NCBI GenBank assembly: GCA_021107945.1
Contig: JAIORV010000157.1
Coordinates: 1 to 64,000, forward strand
Reading direction: 5' to 3'
DNA length: 64,000 bases
Source: Vulcanimicrobiota bacterium
GTDB taxonomy: Bacteria > Vulcanimicrobiota > JAJTBE01
The position numbers were made by a program, and so were the translations under genes. Positions 49,462 to 59,309 of this stretch are shown here, in pieces. Below the pieces are notes generated by a model. It was not told the origin of the DNA. It ran no database searches and saw only the letters and a program-made list of their open reading frames with translations. Every line of letters begins with the position of its first letter. Position 1 is the stretch's first letter.

Positions 49462-50235
49462 TTGAAAACAATCATGAAATATAACGCATTCATAACGGCA
49501 GGCGGGCTAATATCCGGCAAGTTCGCACAAATGACCGGCACGGAAATAAAAGCCCTGATAAAAATTGACGGAAAATCCCTCTTGCAAAGAGCGGTGTATG
49601 CTCTTCGGGAGAGCGGAGTTATCAGCAGGATTGCCCTTGTGGCGCCGGAGGAAATGAGGGGTACGCCGGAAGTCAGGGGCGTTGACGACTTTATCCCCGC
49701 CGATAAGTCAGGCGTCGAGAATATCCTGAGGGGCTTGAGGAATTTCAAGGACGATAAACACGTGGTTCTGTGCACGTCCGATTTGCCGTTTATAAACGCA
49801 AACGCAGTAAAAGATTTCATCGAAAGGTGTCCTGAAGACGCCGCTGTATGCTATCCCATATTTGAAAGAGATGAGATAAATCCCTCAATACGCCCCGGCG
49901 TCCCGTCATATATAAAGCTCAGGGACGGCCATTTCACCGGCGGCTCAATATTCAGGCTCGACACGGCGGTTTGCCTCCTGGGAATCGATGAAATCGGAAA
50001 ATCGTTCAGGAAGCGAAAAAGCGCTTTAGGGATGGCATCCTTACTTGGCTGGAGATTTGTGCTCGAACTTCTTCTTGGAAGGGCGAAACTGGAAAGCTTG
50101 ATTAAAAGAGCGGGGGAGATAATCGGAGGAAAATGCGTCGCAGTGAGGGGTTGTGATCCTGTGATTACAATGGATATTGACGATGAGAAATCATATCTTT
50201 TTTCGCTTGAACTGTCTAAATCTCGTCAAATATAG
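49462..50235 (+). CDS. nucleotidyltransferase (MobA-like NTP transferase fold)
   Basis: NAFITAGGLISGKF...ALIKIDGKSLLQRAVYAL; VVLCTSDLPFI. Confidence 0.75.
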   Translation: MKTIMKYNAFITAGGLISGKFAQMTGTEIKALIKIDGKSLLQRAVYALRESGVISRIALVAPEEMRGTPEVRGVDDFIPADKSGVENILRGLRNFKDDKHVVLCTSDLPFINANAVKDFIERCPEDAAVCYPIFERDEINPSIRPGVPSYIKLRDGHFTGGSIFRLDTAVCLLGIDEIGKSFRKRKSALGMASLLGWRFVLELLLGRAKLESLIKRAGEIIGGKCVAVRGCDPVITMDIDDEKSYLFSLELSKSRQI

Positions 50236-50626
50236 CAATTCCGGTTTTTCTGTCAATAAATAACTTCTTATGCCCGTCCCCGAAACTTACCTTTTCAAAT
50301 ATAACTTCTTTCTTTCCCTTTTTCTCTCCATTTCCCGATTTTGCGCCGTCATTTTTCTTTCTGTCCTTTTTTTTGTAACTCTCCGCATTCATCTCTTCCC
50401 CTTCTTCCGCCGCCGGGGTAAACGCAAAAGTACCCCCGGAAAGGGACAGGTCATTTTTCGCCCCTTTATCACTAAATGACATATATGCGTCCTGGGGATC
50501 CAGCAGCATGGGCTTCTTGCCAAGGGCGACAGACTTCGTTTCGCTTGCCGTAGGCCTGCCATATAACGAACCGCCTACCTTGGTAGAAAGCTGACGAATA
50601 TTTTGTGAGTCGGGTATTGGAGACAT
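50216..50626 (-). CDS. hypothetical protein
   Basis: ORF convergent with and overlapping the preceding gene. Confidence 0.5.
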   Translation of the reverse strand: MSPIPDSQNIRQLSTKVGGSLYGRPTASETKSVALGKKPMLLDPQDAYMSFSDKGAKNDLSLSGGTFAFTPAAEEGEEMNAESYKKKDRKKNDGAKSGNGEKKGKKEVIFEKVSFGDGHKKLFIDRKTGIAIFDEI

Positions 50627-50943
50627 ATAGATCTTCCTTTATAAAATTCCTTATACATTGTCAGTATAAGCTGTTGTGGTGTTATAGTCAACAGGGAATA
50701 ACAATATTTGGATAAATATTTCTCCGGAAACCCTGGTGATCAATGGATGAGCGAACATTGCCGATCTTCAACCCGCTTCTTTGTCATGTTAAATATTTGT
50801 TACAAATGTTAGAATTTCTGTAATTATTCACCTCCCTGGAATGCTTGTCGTTCAAAAATGAGGAATTTAAATTAAACCGCAAAGAAGCAAAGAACGCAAA
50901 GAAAAATATTTTAAACTCTGTGGTCTTTGCGGTGATAAAATAT

Positions 50944-52356
50944 CTATCTATACGGAACAACCTCAGCTTCCGGGAAATAGTGTAACAATATCTTTCGAAA
51001 ATCATATCCTCTCTTCGCCAGCTTCATCGCACCCCATTGACACATGCCCAGTCCATGCCCCAATCCCCTGCCCCCAAATTCAATGAGCTCCCCCTTATGA
51101 TTTACGCTGAGAAGTGTTGATTTTATCTTCCCCCATCCGATATGCGATCCCATCATCTGCCAGAAGTCATACCCGCTTATCTTATAAATTCTACCTTCTC
51201 CTGCTATCTTCAGGCTCACGACTCTTCCGGCCTTGTCTTTCTTGACAATCGAAACTTTTTTTATGGACTTTATCGAATTGAACTCCGGTTCTTTCCTGAG
51301 AATATTCAGGAGATTATTCTTCTTTATTTTGTATTTCCAGTAGAAATGGGGAGAGTCGGCACATAAATATTTCTTATCTCCCTTTAGCCTGTCTTTCACG
51401 CCGATTACACCAAATATATCCCTCCCGAATACATCCACAGGATCGGAGGTCCTCCCTCCACAGGTGCTGTGGTACAAGCTTTCTATTAACCTTCCGTTTT
51501 TTGCCAGGACAAGCCCCCTTGTGTCCATTGCGGTGTGGTAATAAGGCGAGCTTTTTGGGACAAATCCCCTGTAGAACTGGCAATGTGTGGCGTCGCAATA
51601 ATCATAACCCTCTCCGGCGTGCCTCTCCCTGTTTTTAATCGCATAAGACCGCGCAGCAACCGCCTGTGCCCTGAGAGCCTCCCCTCTGCCCCGCGGCAGC
51701 TCACCCCGGACAACCCCGGCAATGTATTCCTCGAAAGGTACTGTCGTTGTAACAACCAACTGCTTTGCCGTGTTCCTTATGAAAACGGGGGATCTGTATA
51801 ACCTTGGATCTCCGCCGGAGTATGATATGTTTATGGGATAGCGCGATTCGATTTTCAGGGGCGATATGGATGAGAACCTTTGTCTTTTACCTTTTACCGA
51901 CAACCGATTTTCCCCGGGAATCATTTTTACGACAAAATAGCTTCCGGTTTTCTTTAAATCGGATGATGATATTGAAAGATTTTCCGAGGATATGGTTAAT
52001 GATTTTACAACCTTCGCATAAAACAACCTGATGGTAACTTTTTCAGGGATCTGCCGTGAATCGATATAGTTATTCATACAGATTTCCTGCGGTTTGGGTA
52101 GGGGCTGGTCTCCCGACCAGCCCGGAAACCAAAAATTGAAACATAATATTTTAGCGGGTCTGAAGACCCGCGCTACGTATTTGAATTTATTCTCTCCGGC
52201 ATAGCATTCAATGTTATTAGACGACATAAGGACTGTCATTGTTATGGATAAAATAACAATAAACAGAATTTTCGAAAAAACATTCTTCAAATATCCGATT
52301 TTCAATATGTCATTTATCATACCAATACAAATCCCCTCATAAAGAACAATTCGCAT
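50944..52356 (-). CDS. SpoIID/LytB domain protein
   Basis: EEYIAGVVRGELPRGRGEALRAQAVAARSYAI; GRGLGHGLGMCQWGAMKLAKRGY. Confidence 0.85.
   Translation of the reverse strand: MRIVLYEGICIGMINDILKIGYLKNVFSKILFIVILSITMTVLMSSNNIECYAGENKFKYVARVFRPAKILCFNFWFPGWSGDQPLPKPQEICMNNYIDSRQIPEKVTIRLFYAKVVKSLTISSENLSISSSDLKKTGSYFVVKMIPGENRLSVKGKRQRFSSISPLKIESRYPINISYSGGDPRLYRSPVFIRNTAKQLVVTTTVPFEEYIAGVVRGELPRGRGEALRAQAVAARSYAIKNRERHAGEGYDYCDATHCQFYRGFVPKSSPYYHTAMDTRGLVLAKNGRLIESLYHSTCGGRTSDPVDVFGRDIFGVIGVKDRLKGDKKYLCADSPHFYWKYKIKKNNLLNILRKEPEFNSIKSIKKVSIVKKDKAGRVVSLKIAGEGRIYKISGYDFWQMMGSHIGWGKIKSTLLSVNHKGELIEFGGRGLGHGLGMCQWGAMKLAKRGYDFRKILLHYFPEAEVVPYR
52093..52180. repeat. two palindromic repeats within the SpoIID ORF
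   Basis: ggggctggtctcccgaccagccc and agcgggtctgaagacccgcgctacgt; relatives at about 31602, 31763, 37436 and 58488. Confidence 0.75.
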
Positions 52357-52392
52357 TTATCCATAACATAACCTCCCATAAAAAGAATTAGG

Positions 52393-52455
52393 GACAGCTA
52401 AGCCGCTGAAGCGGCTTGTTGTATAGCTGCCTCCCCTGAGCCGCTTCAGCGGCTT
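52393..52455. repeat. double palindrome between spoIID-like and coaX
   Basis: aagccgctgaagcggctt ... gagccgcttcagcggctta. Confidence 0.75.
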
Positions 52456-52641
52456 AACTGGGAGGAAACCCGCTTAGTAATCAGGAGGCGTGGATGAAAC
52501 ACTTTAAAAAAAGGTTTCTCCCCAGGTAACTGGCATGTTGAGTAAAATAAGTTCTTAAAGCACTATTGACAGGAATTATTTGAAAGTGGCATAAACATAG
52601 AACCAACTATATAGCCAAGATCCTGAACTGGAGGTCATACA

Positions 52642-53412
52642 TTGAACATACTTGCAATAGACGCCGGGAATACCAATATCGTACTGGGGCTTTTTCGGGA
52701 GGGCGAGCTTGTTCATCACTGGAGGATTCACACTGATCGGCAGAAGCTTGTGGATGAATATGCCGACTTGATAGCGTCCCTTCTAAACAAGGTTGATATC
52801 AAGCCCATAGACATAAAAAAGGTTGCAATATCTAATGTTGTGCCGTCTTTTCAGAACAAGCTCACGGTGCTTTCGAGAAGGTCGTTTGGTGTGGAGCCGT
52901 TCTTTGTTAGCTATAAAAACAAGCTTAACTTCAATATAAAAATTGACAATCCCAAGGAATTGGGTGCGGATATAATCGCCGCAGCCGTTGCCGGAGTTGA
53001 GAAATACGGCATACCCTCCATTATCATTGACTTTGGCACAGCAACAACCATAACTGCAATCGACAGGGACGGCGATTTCCTCGGCGGCTCCATAGCCCCC
53101 GGGCTGGCGATCTCGTGCGAGGCTTTATATGACAACGCTCCGCACCTGCCCCGCATCAACCTGGTGAATCCCCCGTCGATGATAGGTAAAAACACGGTTA
53201 CTGCAATGCAATCGGGAATATATCTGGGATATGGTCATCTCGTCCGTGGAATTGTGGGGGAAATGAAGCAGATAATAGGCGATGATGCAAAGGTAATCGC
53301 CGCCGGCGGACTTGCCGGTGTATTTGATAAGGGTCACAAGATCGTGGATGTTGTGGATCAGGATATTGTTCTGGAGGGTATTTATATTCTCTACAAGATG
53401 AATAGGGATTAA
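52642..53412 (+). CDS. coaX: type III pantothenate kinase
   Basis: LAIDAGNTNIVLGLF; IIDFGTATTITAIDRDGDFLGGSIAPGL. Confidence 0.95.
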   Translation: MNILAIDAGNTNIVLGLFREGELVHHWRIHTDRQKLVDEYADLIASLLNKVDIKPIDIKKVAISNVVPSFQNKLTVLSRRSFGVEPFFVSYKNKLNFNIKIDNPKELGADIIAAAVAGVEKYGIPSIIIDFGTATTITAIDRDGDFLGGSIAPGLAISCEALYDNAPHLPRINLVNPPSMIGKNTVTAMQSGIYLGYGHLVRGIVGEMKQIIGDDAKVIAAGGLAGVFDKGHKIVDVVDQDIVLEGIYILYKMNRD

Positions 53413-53416
53413 AGAT

Positions 53417-54805
53417 ATGGACTTTTTAATGAACGACACAATAGCGGCAATTTCGACTCCTCCCGGTGAGGGTGGGATTGGTATTGTGCGCATAAGCGGA
53501 GACGACGTCCTTGAAATAGTAGAAAAAATATTCAGAGGACCGGCTGGTAATAAAGCTAAAGTCGAGCCAAGGAAAGTCCATTATGGCCACATTCTCAACC
53601 CGGACACAGATGAAAGGGTTGACGAGGTTCTTCTTACATATATGAAATCCCCCCGATCATATACCACACAGGATGTTGTTGAGATAAACTGCCATGGCGG
53701 GCCTGTCATATTAAAAGAGGTTTTGGATCTTGCGGTCTCTTCCGGCGCGAGAATAGCCGAGCCCGGCGAATTTACAAAGCGGGCTTTTTTGGGGGGAAGG
53801 ATTGATCTTACCCAGGCTGAGGCCGTTATGGATATAATAAGGGCGCGAACCGACGAGTCACGCCGGGTTGCGTTCTCACAGTTAAAGGGTGAGCTGTCAT
53901 TCAGAATAAACAAGCTGATGGATGATGTTATTGATTTCTTGATTCAACTTGAAGCTAGAATTGATTTTTGTGAGGACGATATTCCATCCCTTGATCCGGG
54001 ATATAAGATGAAACAGGTGGACTTGGTCCTTGGTGAAGTTAACCGGATATTGAAAAATTTCGAGATGGGCAAGATTTACAGGGAAGGAATAAGGGCCAGT
54101 ATCGTGGGTCCTTCGAATGCAGGCAAGTCAACGCTTTTAAACACGCTCCTGGGTGAGGAGAGGGCGATTGTCACCAACATCCCCGGAACCACAAGGGACA
54201 GGATCGAGGAGACCGTCAACCTCAGAGGTGTCCCTCTTGTTCTGATTGACACCGCCGGGCTGAGGAAAACGGGGGATCCGGTGGAGTCCATTGGGATCGA
54301 GAAGACAATGGAGTCGATAAAAGATGCGGATTTTGTTCTGTTGGTTCTCGACGCCTCACAGGAAAAAATGGGGGAGTTGACGGGGATAATGGATTTCCTG
54401 GACCCCAAAAAGACACTTGTAATAATGAACAAGACAGACCTGGGTTGTAACTATAAGAGGCAATTTCTACTCGGATATCTATCTCATGAAAGGATCGTGG
54501 AGGTATCCCTGTTGGAAAAACAGGGGATAGAGCAGATGGAAGAAAGAATTCTATCCTTTGTGTTCGGTGGGAATATTGGATCACCCGCCGATGTTATCCT
54601 TTCAAACGCCCGGCATAAGGATGCACTTCGCCGCACTTCAGGTTTTTTACAGGAAGCAAGAAAATCAATAGAAAGCGGCATGTCCGATGACTTCATCACG
54701 ATTGATCTCCAGGGAGCGCTGGACTCACTGGGAGAGATTGTGGGCAAGGTTTCGGTAGATAGTCTGCTCGACAGGATTTTTTCGAATTTCTGTATCGGAA
54801 AATAA
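53417..54805 (+). CDS. mnmE: tRNA modification GTPase MnmE
   Basis: DTIAAISTPPGEGGIGIVRISG; GPSNAGKSTLLN; DTAGLR; C-terminal FCIGK. Confidence 0.96.
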   Translation: MDFLMNDTIAAISTPPGEGGIGIVRISGDDVLEIVEKIFRGPAGNKAKVEPRKVHYGHILNPDTDERVDEVLLTYMKSPRSYTTQDVVEINCHGGPVILKEVLDLAVSSGARIAEPGEFTKRAFLGGRIDLTQAEAVMDIIRARTDESRRVAFSQLKGELSFRINKLMDDVIDFLIQLEARIDFCEDDIPSLDPGYKMKQVDLVLGEVNRILKNFEMGKIYREGIRASIVGPSNAGKSTLLNTLLGEERAIVTNIPGTTRDRIEETVNLRGVPLVLIDTAGLRKTGDPVESIGIEKTMESIKDADFVLLVLDASQEKMGELTGIMDFLDPKKTLVIMNKTDLGCNYKRQFLLGYLSHERIVEVSLLEKQGIEQMEERILSFVFGGNIGSPADVILSNARHKDALRRTSGFLQEARKSIESGMSDDFITIDLQGALDSLGEIVGKVSVDSLLDRIFSNFCIGK

Positions 54806-54806
54806 A

Positions 54807-54838
54807 AAGAGCCCGGCAAAACCGGACTCCCTTTTTGT
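54807..54838 (+). terminator. rho-independent terminator after mnmE
   Basis: gagcccggcaaaaccggactc followed by cctttttg. Confidence 0.7.
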
Positions 54839-55390
54839 TGCAGCTTTTATAAAGACCGGCCATCGAGTTCTTCCAACCCTTTTTGCCACAACCAATATAT
54901 CTGTAATAACATAATTGATCACTCTCCTTTTTAGAGATTCCCTTCATTGATCCATGATCTGTCGATCCGCCATAATCGGGTATAAGGAAATAAAAGTATG
55001 AATTGATTAAAGATATGATTAAACAGCGGGTTTAATGTAATGAAGGGTTAAAATGATTATAAACAGGGGATAGTTATGATGCCGTCAGGAAGCCGCCTCC
55101 CCGGGGCTTCTTCCGTGTATTTTATTGTGAATAATCGGATTAAATCGGATTTATCATTGTTGTACCGGCTCCCCTTTAAATTCCCAACAGCCTGGTTTCG
55201 AAAAAAATATGTTTGTTTATTTTGGGGGATTATACTACTTCAGGATCGGGTTGTCAAGTACATTGTAATAAAATTCATAATGTTTTCATGGAACCTTTAT
55301 TTTATAGGTCTCCGGTATGAAGGATGTAATGCCCTCAGAAAGAAATTAGTATTATATTGATTTAACGATAATACCATCGGGGGTTGGAAT

Positions 55391-57064
55391 ATGCTTACAA
55401 AGCTAAATATAAAAAACCTGAAGAGATTTGATGATGTTGAAATTGATCTTGGGCAAAGGGTTGTTTTTATCGGGCCAAACAATTCCGGTAAGACAACGGC
55501 ATTACAGGCGCTTGCCCTCTGGGATATAGGCTTGAGAAAATGGAATGAGAAACAAAAAAGCGGATCCGGCAGAAGGCGCGGGGTTTCCATTAACCGCAAG
55601 GATCTTATAACTTTACCCGTTCCAAGCGCGAAATTCCTCTGGAGGGATCTTCATGTAAGACGCAGCACGGGAAAGCAGAAAACCGGCAACATAAGGATTG
55701 ATATAACCCTGGAGGGAATAACCGGAGGTAAATCCTGGAAATGTGGGTTTGAATTCGATTATGCAAACGAGGAATCGTTATACTGCAGACCCCTGAGATT
55801 GTCGGAAGAAAAAAATTCAAAAAGGATGAAGGTTCCACGCAAGGCATCCGGAATTAAAATTGCTTTCTTACCCCCCATGTCCGGGCTTGCCACAGAAGAA
55901 CCAAAATGGGAGCCTGGAAGAATCGGTGTTTTAATCGGAGAAGGTCAGACTGCGCAGGTTCTGAGAAATACATGCTATCAACTCTATGAATTTTCTGAAA
56001 ATGACAAATGGAATGAGCTTGTAAACAATATTTATTCTCTATTCGGAGAGACTATATTGCCGCCGGAATACATAGTTGAGCGCGGGGAAATAATCATGGA
56101 ATACAAAACTCATGAAGGAGTCCAGCTTGGAATATCTTCTTCGGGTAAGGGGCTTCAACAAACATTGATGTTGCTGGCATATCTTTACCTGAACCCGGGA
56201 GCCGTTCTTCTACTTGACGAGCCTGACGCCCATCTGGAAATTTTGAGGCAAAGACAGGTTTACAGTCTAATATCAAATATTGCCCAAAAACAGGGTTCAC
56301 AGGTTATCGCGGCAAGCCACAGCGAGGTAATTCTGAACGAAGCCGCCGGTAAAGATACGGTAATAGCATTTATCGGAAAACCCCATCGTATTGACAACAG
56401 GGGAAGTCAGTTATTGAAATCATTGAGGGAAATAGGCTTCGATCAATACATTCAGGCCGAGCAAAAGGGATGGGTACTATACCTGGAAGGCTCAACGGAT
56501 CTTGAAATATTAAAAACATTTGCCCGGAAATTAAATCACCCGGCGGCTGGAATTCTCGATTCCGCTTTTGTTTATTATGTCCAGCAACCCAAAAAAGCAA
56601 GAGAGCATTTCTATGGACTGAAGGAAGCTTATCACAAACTGAGAGGAATCGCAATTTTCGACAGAACGGACAGGGAGCTTCGGCGGGAAGAAGATCTGAA
56701 CGAAATGATGTGGAGTAAAAGGGAGATTGAGAATTACGTTTGCATGGAAGAAGTTCTTATAGAATACGCCACAAATCAATCCCTGGAGCTATTCAATTGG
56801 AAAGAACCTGATATTATGAAAGAGACTATCAAAGAGATATCATCGGCACTGAAAACGCTGGGAAAGCCCGGACCCTGGTCACCTGACATAAAAGCTTCGG
56901 ACGACTTCCTGGATCCTCTGTTCACGAAATATTTTTCAAAACTCGGCTTACCGAACCTGATGATGAAAAGCTCTTATTACGTACTTGCCGAATTGGTTCC
57001 CAAAAAGAAAATTGATCCTGAAGTGATTAAAAAGCTTGACGCTGTTGTAAGGGTGGCAAAATAA
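55391..57064 (+). CDS. AAA_15/OLD-like ATPase with TOPRIM-like segment
   Basis: VVFIGPNNSGKTTALQAL; AVLLLDEPDAHLEILRQ; VIAASHSEVIL; VLYLEGSTDLEIL; AIFDRTDRE. Confidence 0.85.
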   Translation: MLTKLNIKNLKRFDDVEIDLGQRVVFIGPNNSGKTTALQALALWDIGLRKWNEKQKSGSGRRRGVSINRKDLITLPVPSAKFLWRDLHVRRSTGKQKTGNIRIDITLEGITGGKSWKCGFEFDYANEESLYCRPLRLSEEKNSKRMKVPRKASGIKIAFLPPMSGLATEEPKWEPGRIGVLIGEGQTAQVLRNTCYQLYEFSENDKWNELVNNIYSLFGETILPPEYIVERGEIIMEYKTHEGVQLGISSSGKGLQQTLMLLAYLYLNPGAVLLLDEPDAHLEILRQRQVYSLISNIAQKQGSQVIAASHSEVILNEAAGKDTVIAFIGKPHRIDNRGSQLLKSLREIGFDQYIQAEQKGWVLYLEGSTDLEILKTFARKLNHPAAGILDSAFVYYVQQPKKAREHFYGLKEAYHKLRGIAIFDRTDRELRREEDLNEMMWSKREIENYVCMEEVLIEYATNQSLELFNWKEPDIMKETIKEISSALKTLGKPGPWSPDIKASDDFLDPLFTKYFSKLGLPNLMMKSSYYVLAELVPKKKIDPEVIKKLDAVVRVAK

Positions 57065-57158
57065 TCTTTACTTAAAACGGAGAATTATGATACAATGAAA
57101 TAACCTGGAGCATTTATGGTACTATTTATAAAGAAGCCCTTCAAAGGGGGGAATAGGT

Positions 57159-58424
57159 ATGCCCAAATCAGGCAATAAGCTGGGTTATGATGAATACTTT
57201 GCCAGAGATAGTGTTCCCGGGGCAAAGAAGAAAAGAAAAAAAACAAAGTATAAAAAATCGTTTGTTGTTATTCCTGTTATTCTTATTATAATTGCCCTCA
57301 TAGGCTTCTTTGGGCACAAGACAATAGGACGCCTGGCAGGGCTGGCAGGAAAACAGAAGAAACCGATTACATCGCTTTTTGTTGACGGCGAAGTAAGTAT
57401 TTACCGGGCAACACCGGGGCAATGGCTCAGGACAAAGAAGCAATTTAATCTCAATTGGAAAGATAGACTCGTCACGGCCGGAGCTCCCAGGACGGTATTA
57501 AAATTCGAGGGAGATAATAATATTCGGGTGGCTCCTCTTTCCGATATAGCATATAAGATATATGAAAAAGGCATGTACAAGATCAAGCTTGAACAAGGCA
57601 GGGTCTATCTGGAGACTTTTAACGACAATTATTGTGTCCAGACAAAACTCGGAGATATGTTTATCAAGCAGGGTAAGGTTCTTGTAAAATATACCAGAAA
57701 TGGAAAAATGGTTATAATGTGTTTTGCCGGGCCTGTCCAGATAGGCTCCAGGAAAAAGGGTGGAGGGGACTGTGTTTTAAGAGCGGGGGAAAAGGTTTTC
57801 ATAGATCGTAAATATAAAATTTCCTCAAAATCGATGTTCAAAACGAATAAGCTTGATCCCTGGATAAAATGGAATCTCTCATTTTCCGGTAAAGGTAAAA
57901 GAGTTGGAGAAGAACTTCCCCCATATCATTTCGCGGCAAAAGAGAAGGATATCGAACTTGTATTTAAAAACGCGCAGGACGATATAATTCACTTGAAAGG
58001 TAAAAAATCCGAATTGCCCGAAGTATCAGAAGGCGGCGGTTCTTATCCCAGGATAGAGACAAAATTGGGAAGTAAATCATTTCCAAAGAAAAATAAGAAA
58101 AATAAGAAAAAATTCAAAGTAAGATTTAAAATTGATTCTTCTATGCCGAGATTACCTTCTTCAGGAGGCTCTGTGACGGGGAGTGGCAAAACTACAAAAA
58201 AACAAGCAGGCACAAGCTCAGGTTCAAGTGATTCTAAAGGATTCAAGCATAGAAGTAGCGGGGAATCCATCAGTAATGAAGACATGGACAGAAAACACAA
58301 AGGTGCGCACTTTCACCTGGATAACGAGAGGCGTCAAAAACGCAATCCCGTCAAAGTTCCCGGCATTGATGTGAACGCTCCTCCTATCGGGCCGGCGGAG
58401 CACCCGGGAAGAAGCAGTTACTGA
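57159..58424 (+). CDS. membrane-anchored FecR-like protein
   Basis: N-terminal TM; VSIYRATPGQWLRTKKQFNLNWKDRLVTAGAPRTVLKF...VYLETFNDNYCVQTKLGDMFIKQG. Confidence 0.6.
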   Translation: MPKSGNKLGYDEYFARDSVPGAKKKRKKTKYKKSFVVIPVILIIIALIGFFGHKTIGRLAGLAGKQKKPITSLFVDGEVSIYRATPGQWLRTKKQFNLNWKDRLVTAGAPRTVLKFEGDNNIRVAPLSDIAYKIYEKGMYKIKLEQGRVYLETFNDNYCVQTKLGDMFIKQGKVLVKYTRNGKMVIMCFAGPVQIGSRKKGGGDCVLRAGEKVFIDRKYKISSKSMFKTNKLDPWIKWNLSFSGKGKRVGEELPPYHFAAKEKDIELVFKNAQDDIIHLKGKKSELPEVSEGGGSYPRIETKLGSKSFPKKNKKNKKKFKVRFKIDSSMPRLPSSGGSVTGSGKTTKKQAGTSSGSSDSKGFKHRSSGESISNEDMDRKHKGAHFHLDNERRQKRNPVKVPGIDVNAPPIGPAEHPGRSSY

Positions 58425-58642
58425 GTGTAAGCTAATAATTGCATTCGACTGTAGGAGAGGCTTCCAGCCTCGATTTCATACCATTCCCAGGCTGGCCGGG
58501 AGACCAGCCTCCACTCAAATCCCGGGGTGGTCTGAATAAATATTTCCGATTACCCCCTGTTTTTACCGTTAAATGGAAACTTTGCAGGAGTTTTTTGGGT
58601 TTATGCAAATGTGATTAGCGAAAAGGAAAGGGAGTCAGCAAC

Positions 58643-59077
58643 ATGAAAAAAATATTATTCCTCAGCACGGGTGATTCTTGTAGAAGCCTGATGGCAAAAG
58701 AGCTTGTGAATCATATATATAGAACAAAATTTGTGGCGGAATCGGCGGCGGTGGATAAAGTCAACGTTAACGACAAACTTTACGAGGTTATGGGAGAAAT
58801 CGGCATAGATATTAACGATGATAAAACATATTTGCCGGAAGATTTCGAAAACGAGGATTTTGATTATGTCATAACACTTTGTGATGAATCCAGGGAAAAT
58901 TGCCCGATTTACTGGACGAAAGGGGAGGCGAAATACAAGCATATGGAAATAGCCGACCCCCGTATAGGTGCAACTTCTGATGATGAATTGTTGAAATCGT
59001 TCAGAGAAACAAGAGATAAACTGGAAGAGCATTTGATGAGTTTCTTCGATAAGGAAATCAGGAATATTACCTTTTAG
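58643..59077 (+). CDS. ArsC/low-molecular-weight phosphatase-like protein with Ser in the nucleophile position
   Basis: ILFLSTGDSCRSLMAKEL instead of CxGNSCRS; CDESRENCPIYW. Confidence 0.8.
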   Translation: MKKILFLSTGDSCRSLMAKELVNHIYRTKFVAESAAVDKVNVNDKLYEVMGEIGIDINDDKTYLPEDFENEDFDYVITLCDESRENCPIYWTKGEAKYKHMEIADPRIGATSDDELLKSFRETRDKLEEHLMSFFDKEIRNITF

Positions 59078-59309
59078 GAAATGATGAAATCAGGAAAACG
59101 GAGGCCGCCTCCCGCCTCTCGTTTCTCGCCTCCATTCACCACAGAGGATAACCGGAAAAAAAATCTTAATATCTCCGGATGGAAGTGGAAAATAGGAAAT
59201 AAGGAAGATGGAATAAGGATAATGGATCCATTTTCCAATTTCTTTTTTCTTTTATCCTTTTGCAGGACAAACCAGGAATTATTGATCGGGAAAGGATGAA
59301 ACAAAATAA

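Noticed and set aside
58655-59032. ORF antisense to the ArsC-like gene
   Set aside because: Contained entirely opposite a conserved protein; no own motifs.
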